A stretch of DNA of 5,774 nucleotides from Lachnospiraceae bacterium UBA7598 (GTDB lineage Bacteria; Bacillota; Clostridia; Lachnospirales; Lachnospiraceae): positions 33,330 through 39,103 of the forward strand of contig DLQV01000052.1 of assembly GCA_002474415.1 (NCBI GenBank). The letters run 5' to 3'. Shown here in pieces: positions 1 to 5,774 of this stretch (position 1 is its first letter; every line of letters begins with the position of its first letter). The notes under the pieces are model-generated. The model was not told where the DNA came from. It did no database searches and was given only the letters and a program-made list of their open reading frames with translations. Both the position numbers and the translations under genes were made by a program.

Positions 1-207
1 TTCCAATTGAAATTACTTACTGTATCATATCACTTTACGGCTCTCATTTGCAATCCCATCCATCAAGATCTCCACGACCGCATTGCATACCTTTGTAATT
101 GTAACATTTCCATCTTTTCTCTGCAAGAAACTCTAAGTACAGATGTGTTATAGTCCGCGCATTTTCCACCAAAAGTTTCCTGAGCCGACCACTTCTTTTT
201 TCTGCGA
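1..207. other. Upstream region without a supported gene
   Basis: No gene is supported here. The plus strand is open in frame 1 from the window edge to a TAG at 151-153, giving about 50 codons with no recognisable family. The minus strand has an open stretch from about 250 down to a TGA at 44-46, which reads plausibly as protein but has no Shine-Dalgarno before its ATG and matches nothing I recognise. No catabolite-repression (cre) type operator or clear terminator hairpin was seen. The region most likely holds upstream control sequence for the hydrolase gene, possibly with the decayed tail of another gene. Confidence 0.4.
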
Positions 208-236
208 TTGCAATGTCTGCTGCACTATCATAAAAT
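208..236 (+). promoter_or_regulatory. Candidate sigma-A promoter for the GH2 gene
   Basis: A -35-like TTGCAA (208-213, 4 of 6 to consensus) is followed by exactly 17 bases and a -10-like TAAAAT (231-236, 5 of 6). Transcription would begin near 243, leaving a leader of about 40 nt that contains the ribosome binding site. The overlapping TATCAT (226-231) is a weaker alternative -10. This is inferred from sequence alone. Confidence 0.45.
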
Positions 237-266
237 AAGGCTATCAACATTACTATTTTTATTGAA

Positions 267-272
267 AAAGGA
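267..272 (+). promoter_or_regulatory. Ribosome binding site fixing the GH2 start at 283
   Basis: AAAGGA lies 10 bases before the ATG at 283. The reading frame is open further upstream to a TTG at 208, but that codon overlaps the candidate -35 box. The extra 25 residues it would add do not look like a signal peptide or a GH2 N-terminus, so the ATG at 283 is preferred. Confidence 0.65.
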
Positions 273-282
273 CGAATATAGC

Positions 283-3135
283 ATGAGAAAAAAATTATTG
301 TTAAACGGAACCTGGACATTTTCTCTGGATCCGGATAAATCCGGAATTCAGGACCATATTTACGAGAAAAATCTGGATGATACCATCCCCCTGCCTGGCA
401 CTACGTCCATGGCAAAAAAAGGGCCTTATCATGACACCAAAGAAACCGGATGTCTGACAGATCCTTATCTGTATGAGGGGTATGCCTGGTATTCCCGTAC
501 CATCACACTCGATCCTTCCGATCTGGATTCGCAGATTATTCTTTATCTGGAACGTACCCGCATGACCCAGGTATGGGTTGACGGTGTATTCGTCGGCTCC
601 GCAGACAGCCTCAACACGCCGCACCAGTATAACCTGACTCCTTATCTTACAAAGCCGGAATTCCGCTTGACAATTCTGGTCTCCAATGTCGATTATCCTA
701 CCAAGGGCGGACATCTCACCTCTCCGGATACCCAGACAAACTGGAACGGTATCATTGGTGAAATCTCCCTGCATATGTATGCACCTGTATATATTGAAAG
801 CATCCGTGTTTTTCCGGATATTGATACCAAAACTGCAACCTTAGAACTGCATACGGTAAACACAACGTCTGCCGAAGCTGATAAAACTGTCACCATTGAC
901 GCAGAACTGTCAGATATCCACGGTCTGACCGGCCAAAAGACTCCAGTTTCCACATATCCGGTTAATGTTCCAGTGGGAAAGTCAAAAACAACCATTACCT
1001 ACGCTCTGGGAGACAATGCTGTGCTTTGGAGTGAGTATACCCCGGTCGTCTACCAGTTAACCGCCGCTTTGTCCGAAGAAGAAAAAACGATTACCACATT
1101 TGGGCTTCGCAAATTTTCCACAACGGAAACCGCATTTTTGATCAACGGAACTTCCACATTTCTGCGCGGAAAACACGATGGCCTGATCTTTCCGCTGACC
1201 GCTGCCGTACCGGCAACCGTCGACGAATGGATCCGCGTGATGAAAATTTCCAAAAGCTATGGGATAAACCATTACCGTTTCCATACCTGCTGTCCGCCGG
1301 AAGCCGCGTTTACCGCCGCTGATCTGCTCGGTATCTATATGGAACCACAGCTTCCTTTCTGGGGAACCATCACGACACCGGAGGATGAAAACCACAACGA
1401 AGCGGAACAACAGTATCTGATCTCCGAAGGATACCGTATGATGGATGCCTTCGGCAATCACGCTTCTTACTGCATGATGTCGCTCGGCAATGAGCTGTGG
1501 GGAAGCAAGGAAAAACTTTCCCAGATTCTCTCAGACTATGAAGCCTATGACCATAGACATCTGTATACACAGGGTTCAAATAATTTTCAGCACACCCCGG
1601 TAATTCTGCCGGAAGAAGATTTCTTTGTCGGCGTTCGTTTCAGCAAACACCGACTGTTCCGCGGATCCTACGGTATGTGTGACGCTCCGCTTGGTCATGT
1701 ACAGGTGGAGGAACCTTCCACGCGGAAAAACTACGATGAGGATATCCATCCGACACACGCCATAAAAGAAAACGATGCGGCTGCAGAAATTGAGATCCAG
1801 TACGGAACCGGTGTCAAAAAAGTAAAAGCAGCCGAAACCGATGAGGTACTTATCCCACATATTCCGGTAGTTTCCCATGAAATCGGCCAGTACTGCGTAT
1901 ATCCAAATTTTCACGAAATCAAAAAATATACGGGTGTACTAAAAGCGCGCAATTTTGAAATTTTCCGTGACCGCCTCAAGGCCAAAGGCATGCTTGATCA
2001 GGCCGATGACTTTTTCAAAAACAGCGGTGCCCTTGCAGTGCAATGCTATAAGGAAGAACTCGAAGCTGCTGCCCGTACCTCTCTTTTAGCAGGGTATCAG
2101 ATTCTGGATATTCAGGATTTTTCCGGACAGGGAACAGCGCTGGTTGGAATTTTAGATGCGTTTATGGATTCGAAAGGACTGATTACTACAGAAGACTGGG
2201 CTTCTTTCTGTTCCGACGGTATTCTTTTGGCACAGTTTGACAAGTATGTATGGACAGCTGGTGAAGAATTCTCTGCAGATCTTGCGATCCGTTATTATCA
2301 CCCAACGGATTTGTGCGGAAAATCCATCCACTGGACCTTTACACAGAACTCCTCTATCCTTTCCTCCGGCGATGTTGCAATCCCGGATCACCTCCACGGT
2401 CTGGCACAGCTTGGAACTATCTCATTCACCTGTCCATCCTGCACCGAACCGGGAATGTATACACTAAACCTCACGGTAGAAGGAACCACCATGCATAACC
2501 ACTATGAGCTGTATCTGTATCCGGACCAGGCTGCCATCGATCTGTCTGCGCCGGTGATCCGCGCGAACGGTTATGAGGTATCACTGACCTGCGATTTTAC
2601 ACAGGCGAAAAACCTTCTGGCCGAGGGAAAACGTGTGCTGTATCTGCCAAACGAAGTTCCGGAAAGTCTCGAAGGCTTTTACTGTACGGATTTCTGGTGC
2701 TACCCGATGTTCCGCGATATCTGTAACTGGATGAAAAAACCGGTTGCTGTGGGCACAATGGGACTTCTCATCAATGAAAACCATCCGGCACTTACAGAAT
2801 TTCCAAGCCACACCTACGCAACCCCACAGTGGTATTCCATTGTTTCACACAGCCGTTGCGCGATCCTGGATGACAGCACCGCTGCATCCTATCGTCCGAT
2901 CGTTCAGATGATTGACAATTTTGACCGCAACCACAAGCTTGCTATCCTGATGGAAGGAAAGGTTGGAAATGGTTCCCTGATGATTTGTACCAGCCGATTA
3001 AGTGAGATTATGGAACGCAGTGAAGTCCGCCAGTTTGCAACTTCTCTGCTGCATTATCTGACATCCGATGCCTTTGTTCCGGCACAGGAACTGGACATGG
3101 ATAAACTGGCCACAACCTTTTTCCTGACAAAATAA
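283..3135 (+). CDS. Glycoside hydrolase family 2-type enzyme (beta-galactosidase/beta-glucuronidase superfamily)
   Basis: A 950-residue retaining exo-glycosidase of the GH2 superfamily; the exact substrate cannot be read from sequence. There is no signal peptide, so it probably acts in the cytoplasm on imported glycosides. The N-terminal sugar-binding jelly roll spans about 3-165, with LNGTWTF at 7-13, VWVDG at 97-101 and NWNGIIGEI at 153-161. An immunoglobulin-like domain follows to about 285, then a TIM barrel at about 286-640. The barrel carries YRFHTCCPPEAAF (331-343), the proton-donor motif GNELWG with E404, and SHEIGQY with the likely nucleophile E533. The two glutamates are 129 residues apart, further than in E. 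coli LacZ (E461/E537), because of an insertion between them. QDFSGQGTALVG (611-622) is near the barrel end. Residues 650-760 look like a beta domain. Residues 767-950 look alpha/beta, perhaps amidotransferase-like. The last 82 bases overlap the convergent transporter gene. The family call is firm and the substrate unknown. Confidence 0.9.
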   Translation: MRKKLLLNGTWTFSLDPDKSGIQDHIYEKNLDDTIPLPGTTSMAKKGPYHDTKETGCLTDPYLYEGYAWYSRTITLDPSDLDSQIILYLERTRMTQVWVDGVFVGSADSLNTPHQYNLTPYLTKPEFRLTILVSNVDYPTKGGHLTSPDTQTNWNGIIGEISLHMYAPVYIESIRVFPDIDTKTATLELHTVNTTSAEADKTVTIDAELSDIHGLTGQKTPVSTYPVNVPVGKSKTTITYALGDNAVLWSEYTPVVYQLTAALSEEEKTITTFGLRKFSTTETAFLINGTSTFLRGKHDGLIFPLTAAVPATVDEWIRVMKISKSYGINHYRFHTCCPPEAAFTAADLLGIYMEPQLPFWGTITTPEDENHNEAEQQYLISEGYRMMDAFGNHASYCMMSLGNELWGSKEKLSQILSDYEAYDHRHLYTQGSNNFQHTPVILPEEDFFVGVRFSKHRLFRGSYGMCDAPLGHVQVEEPSTRKNYDEDIHPTHAIKENDAAAEIEIQYGTGVKKVKAAETDEVLIPHIPVVSHEIGQYCVYPNFHEIKKYTGVLKARNFEIFRDRLKAKGMLDQADDFFKNSGALAVQCYKEELEAAARTSLLAGYQILDIQDFSGQGTALVGILDAFMDSKGLITTEDWASFCSDGILLAQFDKYVWTAGEEFSADLAIRYYHPTDLCGKSIHWTFTQNSSILSSGDVAIPDHLHGLAQLGTISFTCPSCTEPGMYTLNLTVEGTTMHNHYELYLYPDQAAIDLSAPVIRANGYEVSLTCDFTQAKNLLAEGKRVLYLPNEVPESLEGFYCTDFWCYPMFRDICNWMKKPVAVGTMGLLINENHPALTEFPSHTYATPQWYSIVSHSRCAILDDSTAASYRPIVQMIDNFDRNHKLAILMEGKVGNGSLMICTSRLSEIMERSEVRQFATSLLHYLTSDAFVPAQELDMDKLATTFFLTK

Positions 3136-4448
3136 AAACAGATGACCTGCATCACAATCGTTATGATCCAAGACCCCGGATAGGAGATAAACAGGAAATA
3201 TAACGATCTGTGATGTGGGAAAAATCCAAAAATCCAGAGGATTCTTGTTCCAACGGTTCCAATCACAGATAAAATCATCGGCACTGCCGAATGTCCCATT
3301 CCCCGCAACGATCCGGGAAATAAATCCATGATTCCACACAAAAAATACGGCACCGTCGTAATGGAGAGGATTTCCATGCCACTCTGGATCACATCCTTTT
3401 CTCTCGTATATATACGAAGTACCTGCGGTCCGAAAAACCATGCCCCACATCCCAGCAGCAGGGAAACACTGACCGTAAGAATCAGACAATCAATCAGCAC
3501 CCGGTCCATACGCTTGTATTTTCCCACACCGTAATTCTGACTCGTAAAACTCATACATGCCTGTGTAATGGAATTCACCGACATATACAAAAATCCCAAA
3601 ATATTGTTTGCCGCTGTATATCCCGCCATCGCCGTATCGCCGAACGAATTCACAGAAGACTGCAGCAGCGCGTTTGAAAAGTTAATAACCGTACTTTGAA
3701 TCCCGGCAGGAATTCCCACCTGAAAAATCTGCAACAGATAAACCTTTTTTATTTTCAGCTTCGAAAAACGCAGCTGATAACAGCTGTCCGTGTGGTACAG
3801 GCAAAACAAAACCAGAATACAGGAGATCATCTGCGCCGTAATTGTCGCAGTGGCCACACCTGCCACGCCCAGGTGAAATCCGATCACAAGAATCAGATCC
3901 AATACCGCATTGACACATCCGGAAATCACCAGAAACAACAACGGACGCTTTGTATCTCCCACAGCACGCAGAATCGCTGCCCCATAATTATAGAGCATAA
4001 AAAACGGCATGCCCAGAAAATAAATCCGCATGTAAAGGGTTGACTGTGCAATGACATTGTCCGGCGTACCCATAAGAAGCAGCGCCCCTTTTGCACTGAT
4101 TACGCCGATTCCTGCCATAAGAATTCCGCTGATCAGCGCCAGCAGAATGGCAGTATGTACCGTGTCCGACATTTCTTTTTCCTTGCCGGCCGCAAAAAAA
4201 CGTGCCGCAAGCACGTTAGCCCCCAACGAAATTCCAATAAACAGATTGGTGAACACGTTGATGAGTGCTGTGGTCGATCCCACTGCCGCCAGTGCCTGTT
4301 TTCCCGTGAAATGTCCCACAACAATGATATCCACCGCATTGAACATCAGCTGTAAAATTCCCGACAGCATCAGTGGGAGTGCAAAGGAAATCAGTTTATC
4401 CATGATGGTTCCATTGCACATATCTATTTCATATTTATTTGTTTTCAA
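3054..4448 (-). CDS. MATE family multidrug/cation efflux transporter
   Basis: A 464-residue inner-membrane transporter of the multi antimicrobial extrusion family, which uses a Na+ or H+ gradient to export organic cations, drugs or metabolites. The actual substrate is unknown. The sequence shows about 12 hydrophobic segments in two similar halves. The N-terminal signature EIDMCNG then LISFALPLMLSGILQLMFNAVD (19-40) is typical, followed by IIVVGHFTG and ALAAVGSTTALINVF. LRAVGDTKRPLLFLV (160-174) marks the middle of the first half, and LRGMGHSAVP (381-390) is its second-half counterpart. Length matches the family. The start is TTG at 4448: it has an excellent Shine-Dalgarno 9 bases upstream and retains the usual EIDMCNG head, whereas ATG codons at 4421 and 4403 are too far from that site. 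The hydrophilic tail after about residue 440 lies opposite the 3' end of the GH2 gene. It lies downstream of the cyclase gene in the same direction. A YoeA/NorM-like subgroup is likely but unproven. Confidence 0.93.
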   Translation of the reverse strand: MKTNKYEIDMCNGTIMDKLISFALPLMLSGILQLMFNAVDIIVVGHFTGKQALAAVGSTTALINVFTNLFIGISLGANVLAARFFAAGKEKEMSDTVHTAILLALISGILMAGIGVISAKGALLLMGTPDNVIAQSTLYMRIYFLGMPFFMLYNYGAAILRAVGDTKRPLLFLVISGCVNAVLDLILVIGFHLGVAGVATATITAQMISCILVLFCLYHTDSCYQLRFSKLKIKKVYLLQIFQVGIPAGIQSTVINFSNALLQSSVNSFGDTAMAGYTAANNILGFLYMSVNSITQACMSFTSQNYGVGKYKRMDRVLIDCLILTVSVSLLLGCGAWFFGPQVLRIYTREKDVIQSGMEILSITTVPYFLCGIMDLFPGSLRGMGHSAVPMILSVIGTVGTRILWIFGFFPHHRSLYFLFISYPGSWIITIVMQVICFYFVRKKVVASLSMSSSCAGTKASDVR

Positions 4449-4457
4449 TTATTAACG

Positions 4458-4466
4458 CTCCCTTCT
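4458..4466 (-). promoter_or_regulatory. Strong ribosome binding site for the TTG-started MATE gene
   Basis: On the minus strand AGAAGGGAG lies 9 bases before the TTG at 4448-4446. The spacing is ideal for TTG and leaves 36 or more bases to the next in-frame ATG, so it decides the start. Confidence 0.75.
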
Positions 4467-4477
4467 TTGCACAGCTT

Positions 4478-4506
4478 ATCTTACCGCGTTGCCAGGGGAT
4501 AGTCAA
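4478..4506 (-). promoter_or_regulatory. Candidate sigma-A promoter for the MATE gene
   Basis: Reading the minus strand, TTGACT (4506-4501, 5 of 6 to the -35 consensus) is separated by exactly 17 bases from TAAGAT (4483-4478, 4 of 6 to the -10 consensus). Transcription would begin near 4471, giving a leader of roughly 23 nt containing the ribosome binding site. It sits wholly between the cyclase stop and the transporter start, so the transporter can probably be transcribed independently of the cyclase gene. No terminator hairpin was seen between the two genes. Confidence 0.55.
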
Positions 4507-4516
4507 TCACCGTTCC

Positions 4517-5650
4517 TTAAATCCTATGCTGCGCTTTGTTCTCGTACATTTTACGGTCCGCCATTGCGATCAGTTCCATAATGTTTTCGTACTTTCCCAC
4601 TGCATATCCCACGGAGGCAGAAACCGGAATCTCACAGTTCTTCTGAATCGGTTCCATCACCTGTCTCCATTTTTCGATGAGAGATTCTGAGATTTTCTGT
4701 GTTCCATCCGGAATAATCATAAGAAATTCATCCCCGCCATAACGGTATGCACACATGCCTTCCCCGGTCACCATCCGAATCGAATCCGCAATCCGGATAA
4801 TCAGCTGATCTCCATACAAATGTCCATATGTATCGTTCACGTATTTCAAACGGTTCACATCCCAGTACACAACTGCCACATCACGACTGCCCTTCTTCTG
4901 TGTTTCAGCCTGCACAACTGCCAGCAGACGATTTTTGTTATACAACCCCGTCATATCATCCATGATGGCTTCCTGTTTCATTTTCCAGGCATTTTCCATC
5001 GATTTGCGCACAACACGGTTCACATTGGTGCTCACATAAAAAAATGCAATCGCCATAAGCGAACGAGGCACAACATAATACAAAGCCAGCGTGACAAACG
5101 GATTTTGGTTCACAGTGTCTAACAAAAATTTTCCATTCTGCGAAAGATTTTTTAAAGAGGTTGCCGTCAGCAATACCATATTGGCATCACAAACCCCAAA
5201 ATAATATCCCACATAGGTACTGACAATAATGCTGAAAATCGTCAGATGAAATGCGAAAACCGACAACCGCTTCGATACATACATGCTTGCAATCATAATG
5301 GGAATCATGATGATTATGATCATATGATAGGTAAGCGTCGCACTCGCACTTAATACCATCAATCCAATTGCCGAAACACTGATGTATTTTGTCATCCGGT
5401 GTTCCAGCCCCAGAACAAACAGCAGAATCAGATATAAAACCATAATCCCGCATGCGATCAGATATCCGGTCCGAAAAATATTCTGATCCACAATGAAAAT
5501 ATGAAAGGTATTTAAAAGCATATCAAAGGAATAAAACAAAATACACAAAATTCCAAATCGGAAAGCAAAAATATTCTGTGTTACATCTTCCTGTTCGTAA
5601 AATGCATCTTTTTTTATGAGTTTTTTCAGTATTTCTCTACATCGTTCCAT
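4517..5650 (-). CDS. Six-helix membrane protein with GGDEF diguanylate cyclase domain
   Basis: A 377-residue membrane enzyme predicted to make cyclic di-GMP from two GTP in the cytoplasm. Residues are numbered from the ATG at 5650. Hydrophobic segments lie at about 30-54, 62-83, 89-108, 109-125, 129-154 and 185-208. Arg/Lys-rich loops (EHRMTK, SKR, NRVVRKS) place both ends inside and a loop of about 30 residues (155-184) outside. A short helical linker leads to the cyclase domain: DDMTGLYN (231-238), WDVNRLKYVNDTYGH with metal-binding D264 and N272/D273, the intact GGDEF at 305-309, and a closing MADRKMYENK with K372 and R376 at the positions of the conserved lysine and arginine. The signature is complete, so activity is likely. 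The RxxD inhibitory site expected before GGDEF is absent (Gly296, Met299). The sensor segment matches no named domain I recognise. The start is chosen from AGGGAG 8 bases upstream; the GTG at 5659 overlaps that site. Confidence 0.92.
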   Translation of the reverse strand: MERCREILKKLIKKDAFYEQEDVTQNIFAFRFGILCILFYSFDMLLNTFHIFIVDQNIFRTGYLIACGIMVLYLILLFVLGLEHRMTKYISVSAIGLMVLSASATLTYHMIIIIMIPIMIASMYVSKRLSVFAFHLTIFSIIVSTYVGYYFGVCDANMVLLTATSLKNLSQNGKFLLDTVNQNPFVTLALYYVVPRSLMAIAFFYVSTNVNRVVRKSMENAWKMKQEAIMDDMTGLYNKNRLLAVVQAETQKKGSRDVAVVYWDVNRLKYVNDTYGHLYGDQLIIRIADSIRMVTGEGMCAYRYGGDEFLMIIPDGTQKISESLIEKWRQVMEPIQKNCEIPVSASVGYAVGKYENIMELIAMADRKMYENKAQHRI

Positions 5651-5658
5651 CACGGGCA

Positions 5659-5664
5659 CTCCCT
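5659..5664 (-). promoter_or_regulatory. Ribosome binding site fixing the cyclase start at 5650
   Basis: Minus-strand AGGGAG lies 8 bases before the ATG at 5650-5648. The upstream in-frame GTG at 5659-5657 begins inside this element and has no ribosome binding site of its own at proper spacing, so it is rejected as the start. The GGG could pair weakly with CCC at 5656-5654 (three base pairs, loop AGTG). Confidence 0.65.
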
Positions 5665-5694
5665 ATATTGTTTCCCAGAGCCATTTTTAAGAAA

Positions 5695-5740
5695 AGCAAT
5701 GCCGGAAGCCCATGTCATGAGGTGCTTTCGGCATTTTGCT
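5695..5740. terminator. Terminator-like hairpin in the region upstream of the cyclase gene
   Basis: Left arm 5698-5709 (AATGCCGGAAGC) pairs over 12 positions with right arm 5724-5735 (GCTTTCGGCATT), with one G-U pair in plus-strand RNA and an A-C mismatch in minus-strand RNA. The loop is 14 bases. AGC/GCT (5695-5697 and 5738-5740) can extend the stem past a two-base bulge. On the plus strand the stem runs into TTTT and further T-rich sequence; on the minus strand it is followed by GCTTTTCTT. It could therefore terminate in either direction. For minus-strand transcripts it would either end an upstream gene outside the window or act as an attenuator in the cyclase leader. No plus-strand gene in the window ends near it. 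Confidence 0.55.
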
Positions 5741-5753
5741 GTGTCTTTATTTT

Positions 5754-5759
5754 ATTATA
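5754..5759 (-). promoter_or_regulatory. Possible -10 box (TATAAT) for the cyclase gene
   Basis: A perfect TATAAT is present on the minus strand. With normal 17-base spacing its -35 partner would lie at about 5777-5782, just outside the window, so it cannot be tested here. Transcription would start near 5747 and give a leader of roughly 97 nt carrying the hairpin. The AT-rich setting makes a chance match quite possible. Confidence 0.35.
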
Positions 5760-5774
5760 ACTGTTATCGGGGTG

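Noticed and set aside
208..282. Longer GH2 protein starting at TTG 208
   Set aside because: The TTG overlaps the candidate -35 box, has no good ribosome site, and the added residues do not resemble a signal peptide or the GH2 N-terminus; ATG 283 has AAAGGA in front.
693..1914. Several open frames on the minus strand inside the hydrolase gene (693-995, 1057-1461, 1576-1914 and others)
   Set aside because: They lie fully antisense to a strong GH2 coding region, have no family resemblance or ribosome binding sites, and are typical shadows.
3136..3200. Possible terminator after the hydrolase stop
   Set aside because: Only a weak four-base pairing (ATCC/GGAT) with no T tract is visible, and the region codes for the transporter C-terminus.
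3696..4455. Plus-strand open frames of up to 134 codons opposite the transporter
   Set aside because: They are antisense to conserved MATE membrane helices, with Ser/Thr/His-rich low-quality translations and no ribosome sites; regarded as shadows.
4449..4516. Possible terminator between the cyclase and transporter genes
   Set aside because: No inverted repeat followed by T residues was found; the gap is better explained by a promoter and ribosome binding site.
5280..5330. ATC/ATG/ATT-rich stretch resembling a simple repeat
   Set aside because: It encodes the Ile/Met-rich fourth membrane helix of the cyclase sensor, and no regular repeat unit is present.
1..5774. Mobile element, CRISPR array, tRNA or defence system
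   Set aside because: No transposase, repeat-spacer pattern, cloverleaf sequence or nuclease-type protein was seen on either strand.

Overview
The window looks like chromosomal DNA from a gut-type Firmicute, most probably Lachnospiraceae or a related Clostridia. This is inferred from AG-rich Shine-Dalgarno sites, the style of the MATE and GGDEF proteins, and a base composition that by eye is moderate in GC. No species is claimed. There are three intact protein genes, no RNA gene, no CRISPR array and no insertion sequence.

Layout: bases 1-282 are a mostly non-coding leader with a candidate promoter and ribosome binding site for the first gene. Bases 283-3135 (+) encode a large, apparently cytoplasmic glycoside hydrolase of the GH2 superfamily. 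Bases 3054-4448 (-) encode a 12-helix MATE efflux transporter that starts at TTG behind a strong Shine-Dalgarno. Its 3' end runs 82 bases into the 3' end of the hydrolase gene. Bases 4517-5650 (-) encode a six-helix membrane protein with a C-terminal GGDEF diguanylate cyclase domain. Its upstream region (5651-5774) holds a strong inverted repeat and a TATAAT hexamer.

Working together: the cyclase and transporter genes are codirectional with a 67-bp gap, but that gap contains a good promoter of its own for the transporter. Cotranscription is therefore possible but not required. The hydrolase is convergent and probably functionally separate, acting on an imported oligosaccharide or glycoside. 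Nothing visible ties the three proteins into one pathway. I found no convincing new multi-gene system. The points worth a second look are the convergent coding overlap, the unusual GH2 architecture, the cyclase without an inhibitory site and with an unassigned membrane sensor, and the hairpin in the cyclase leader.
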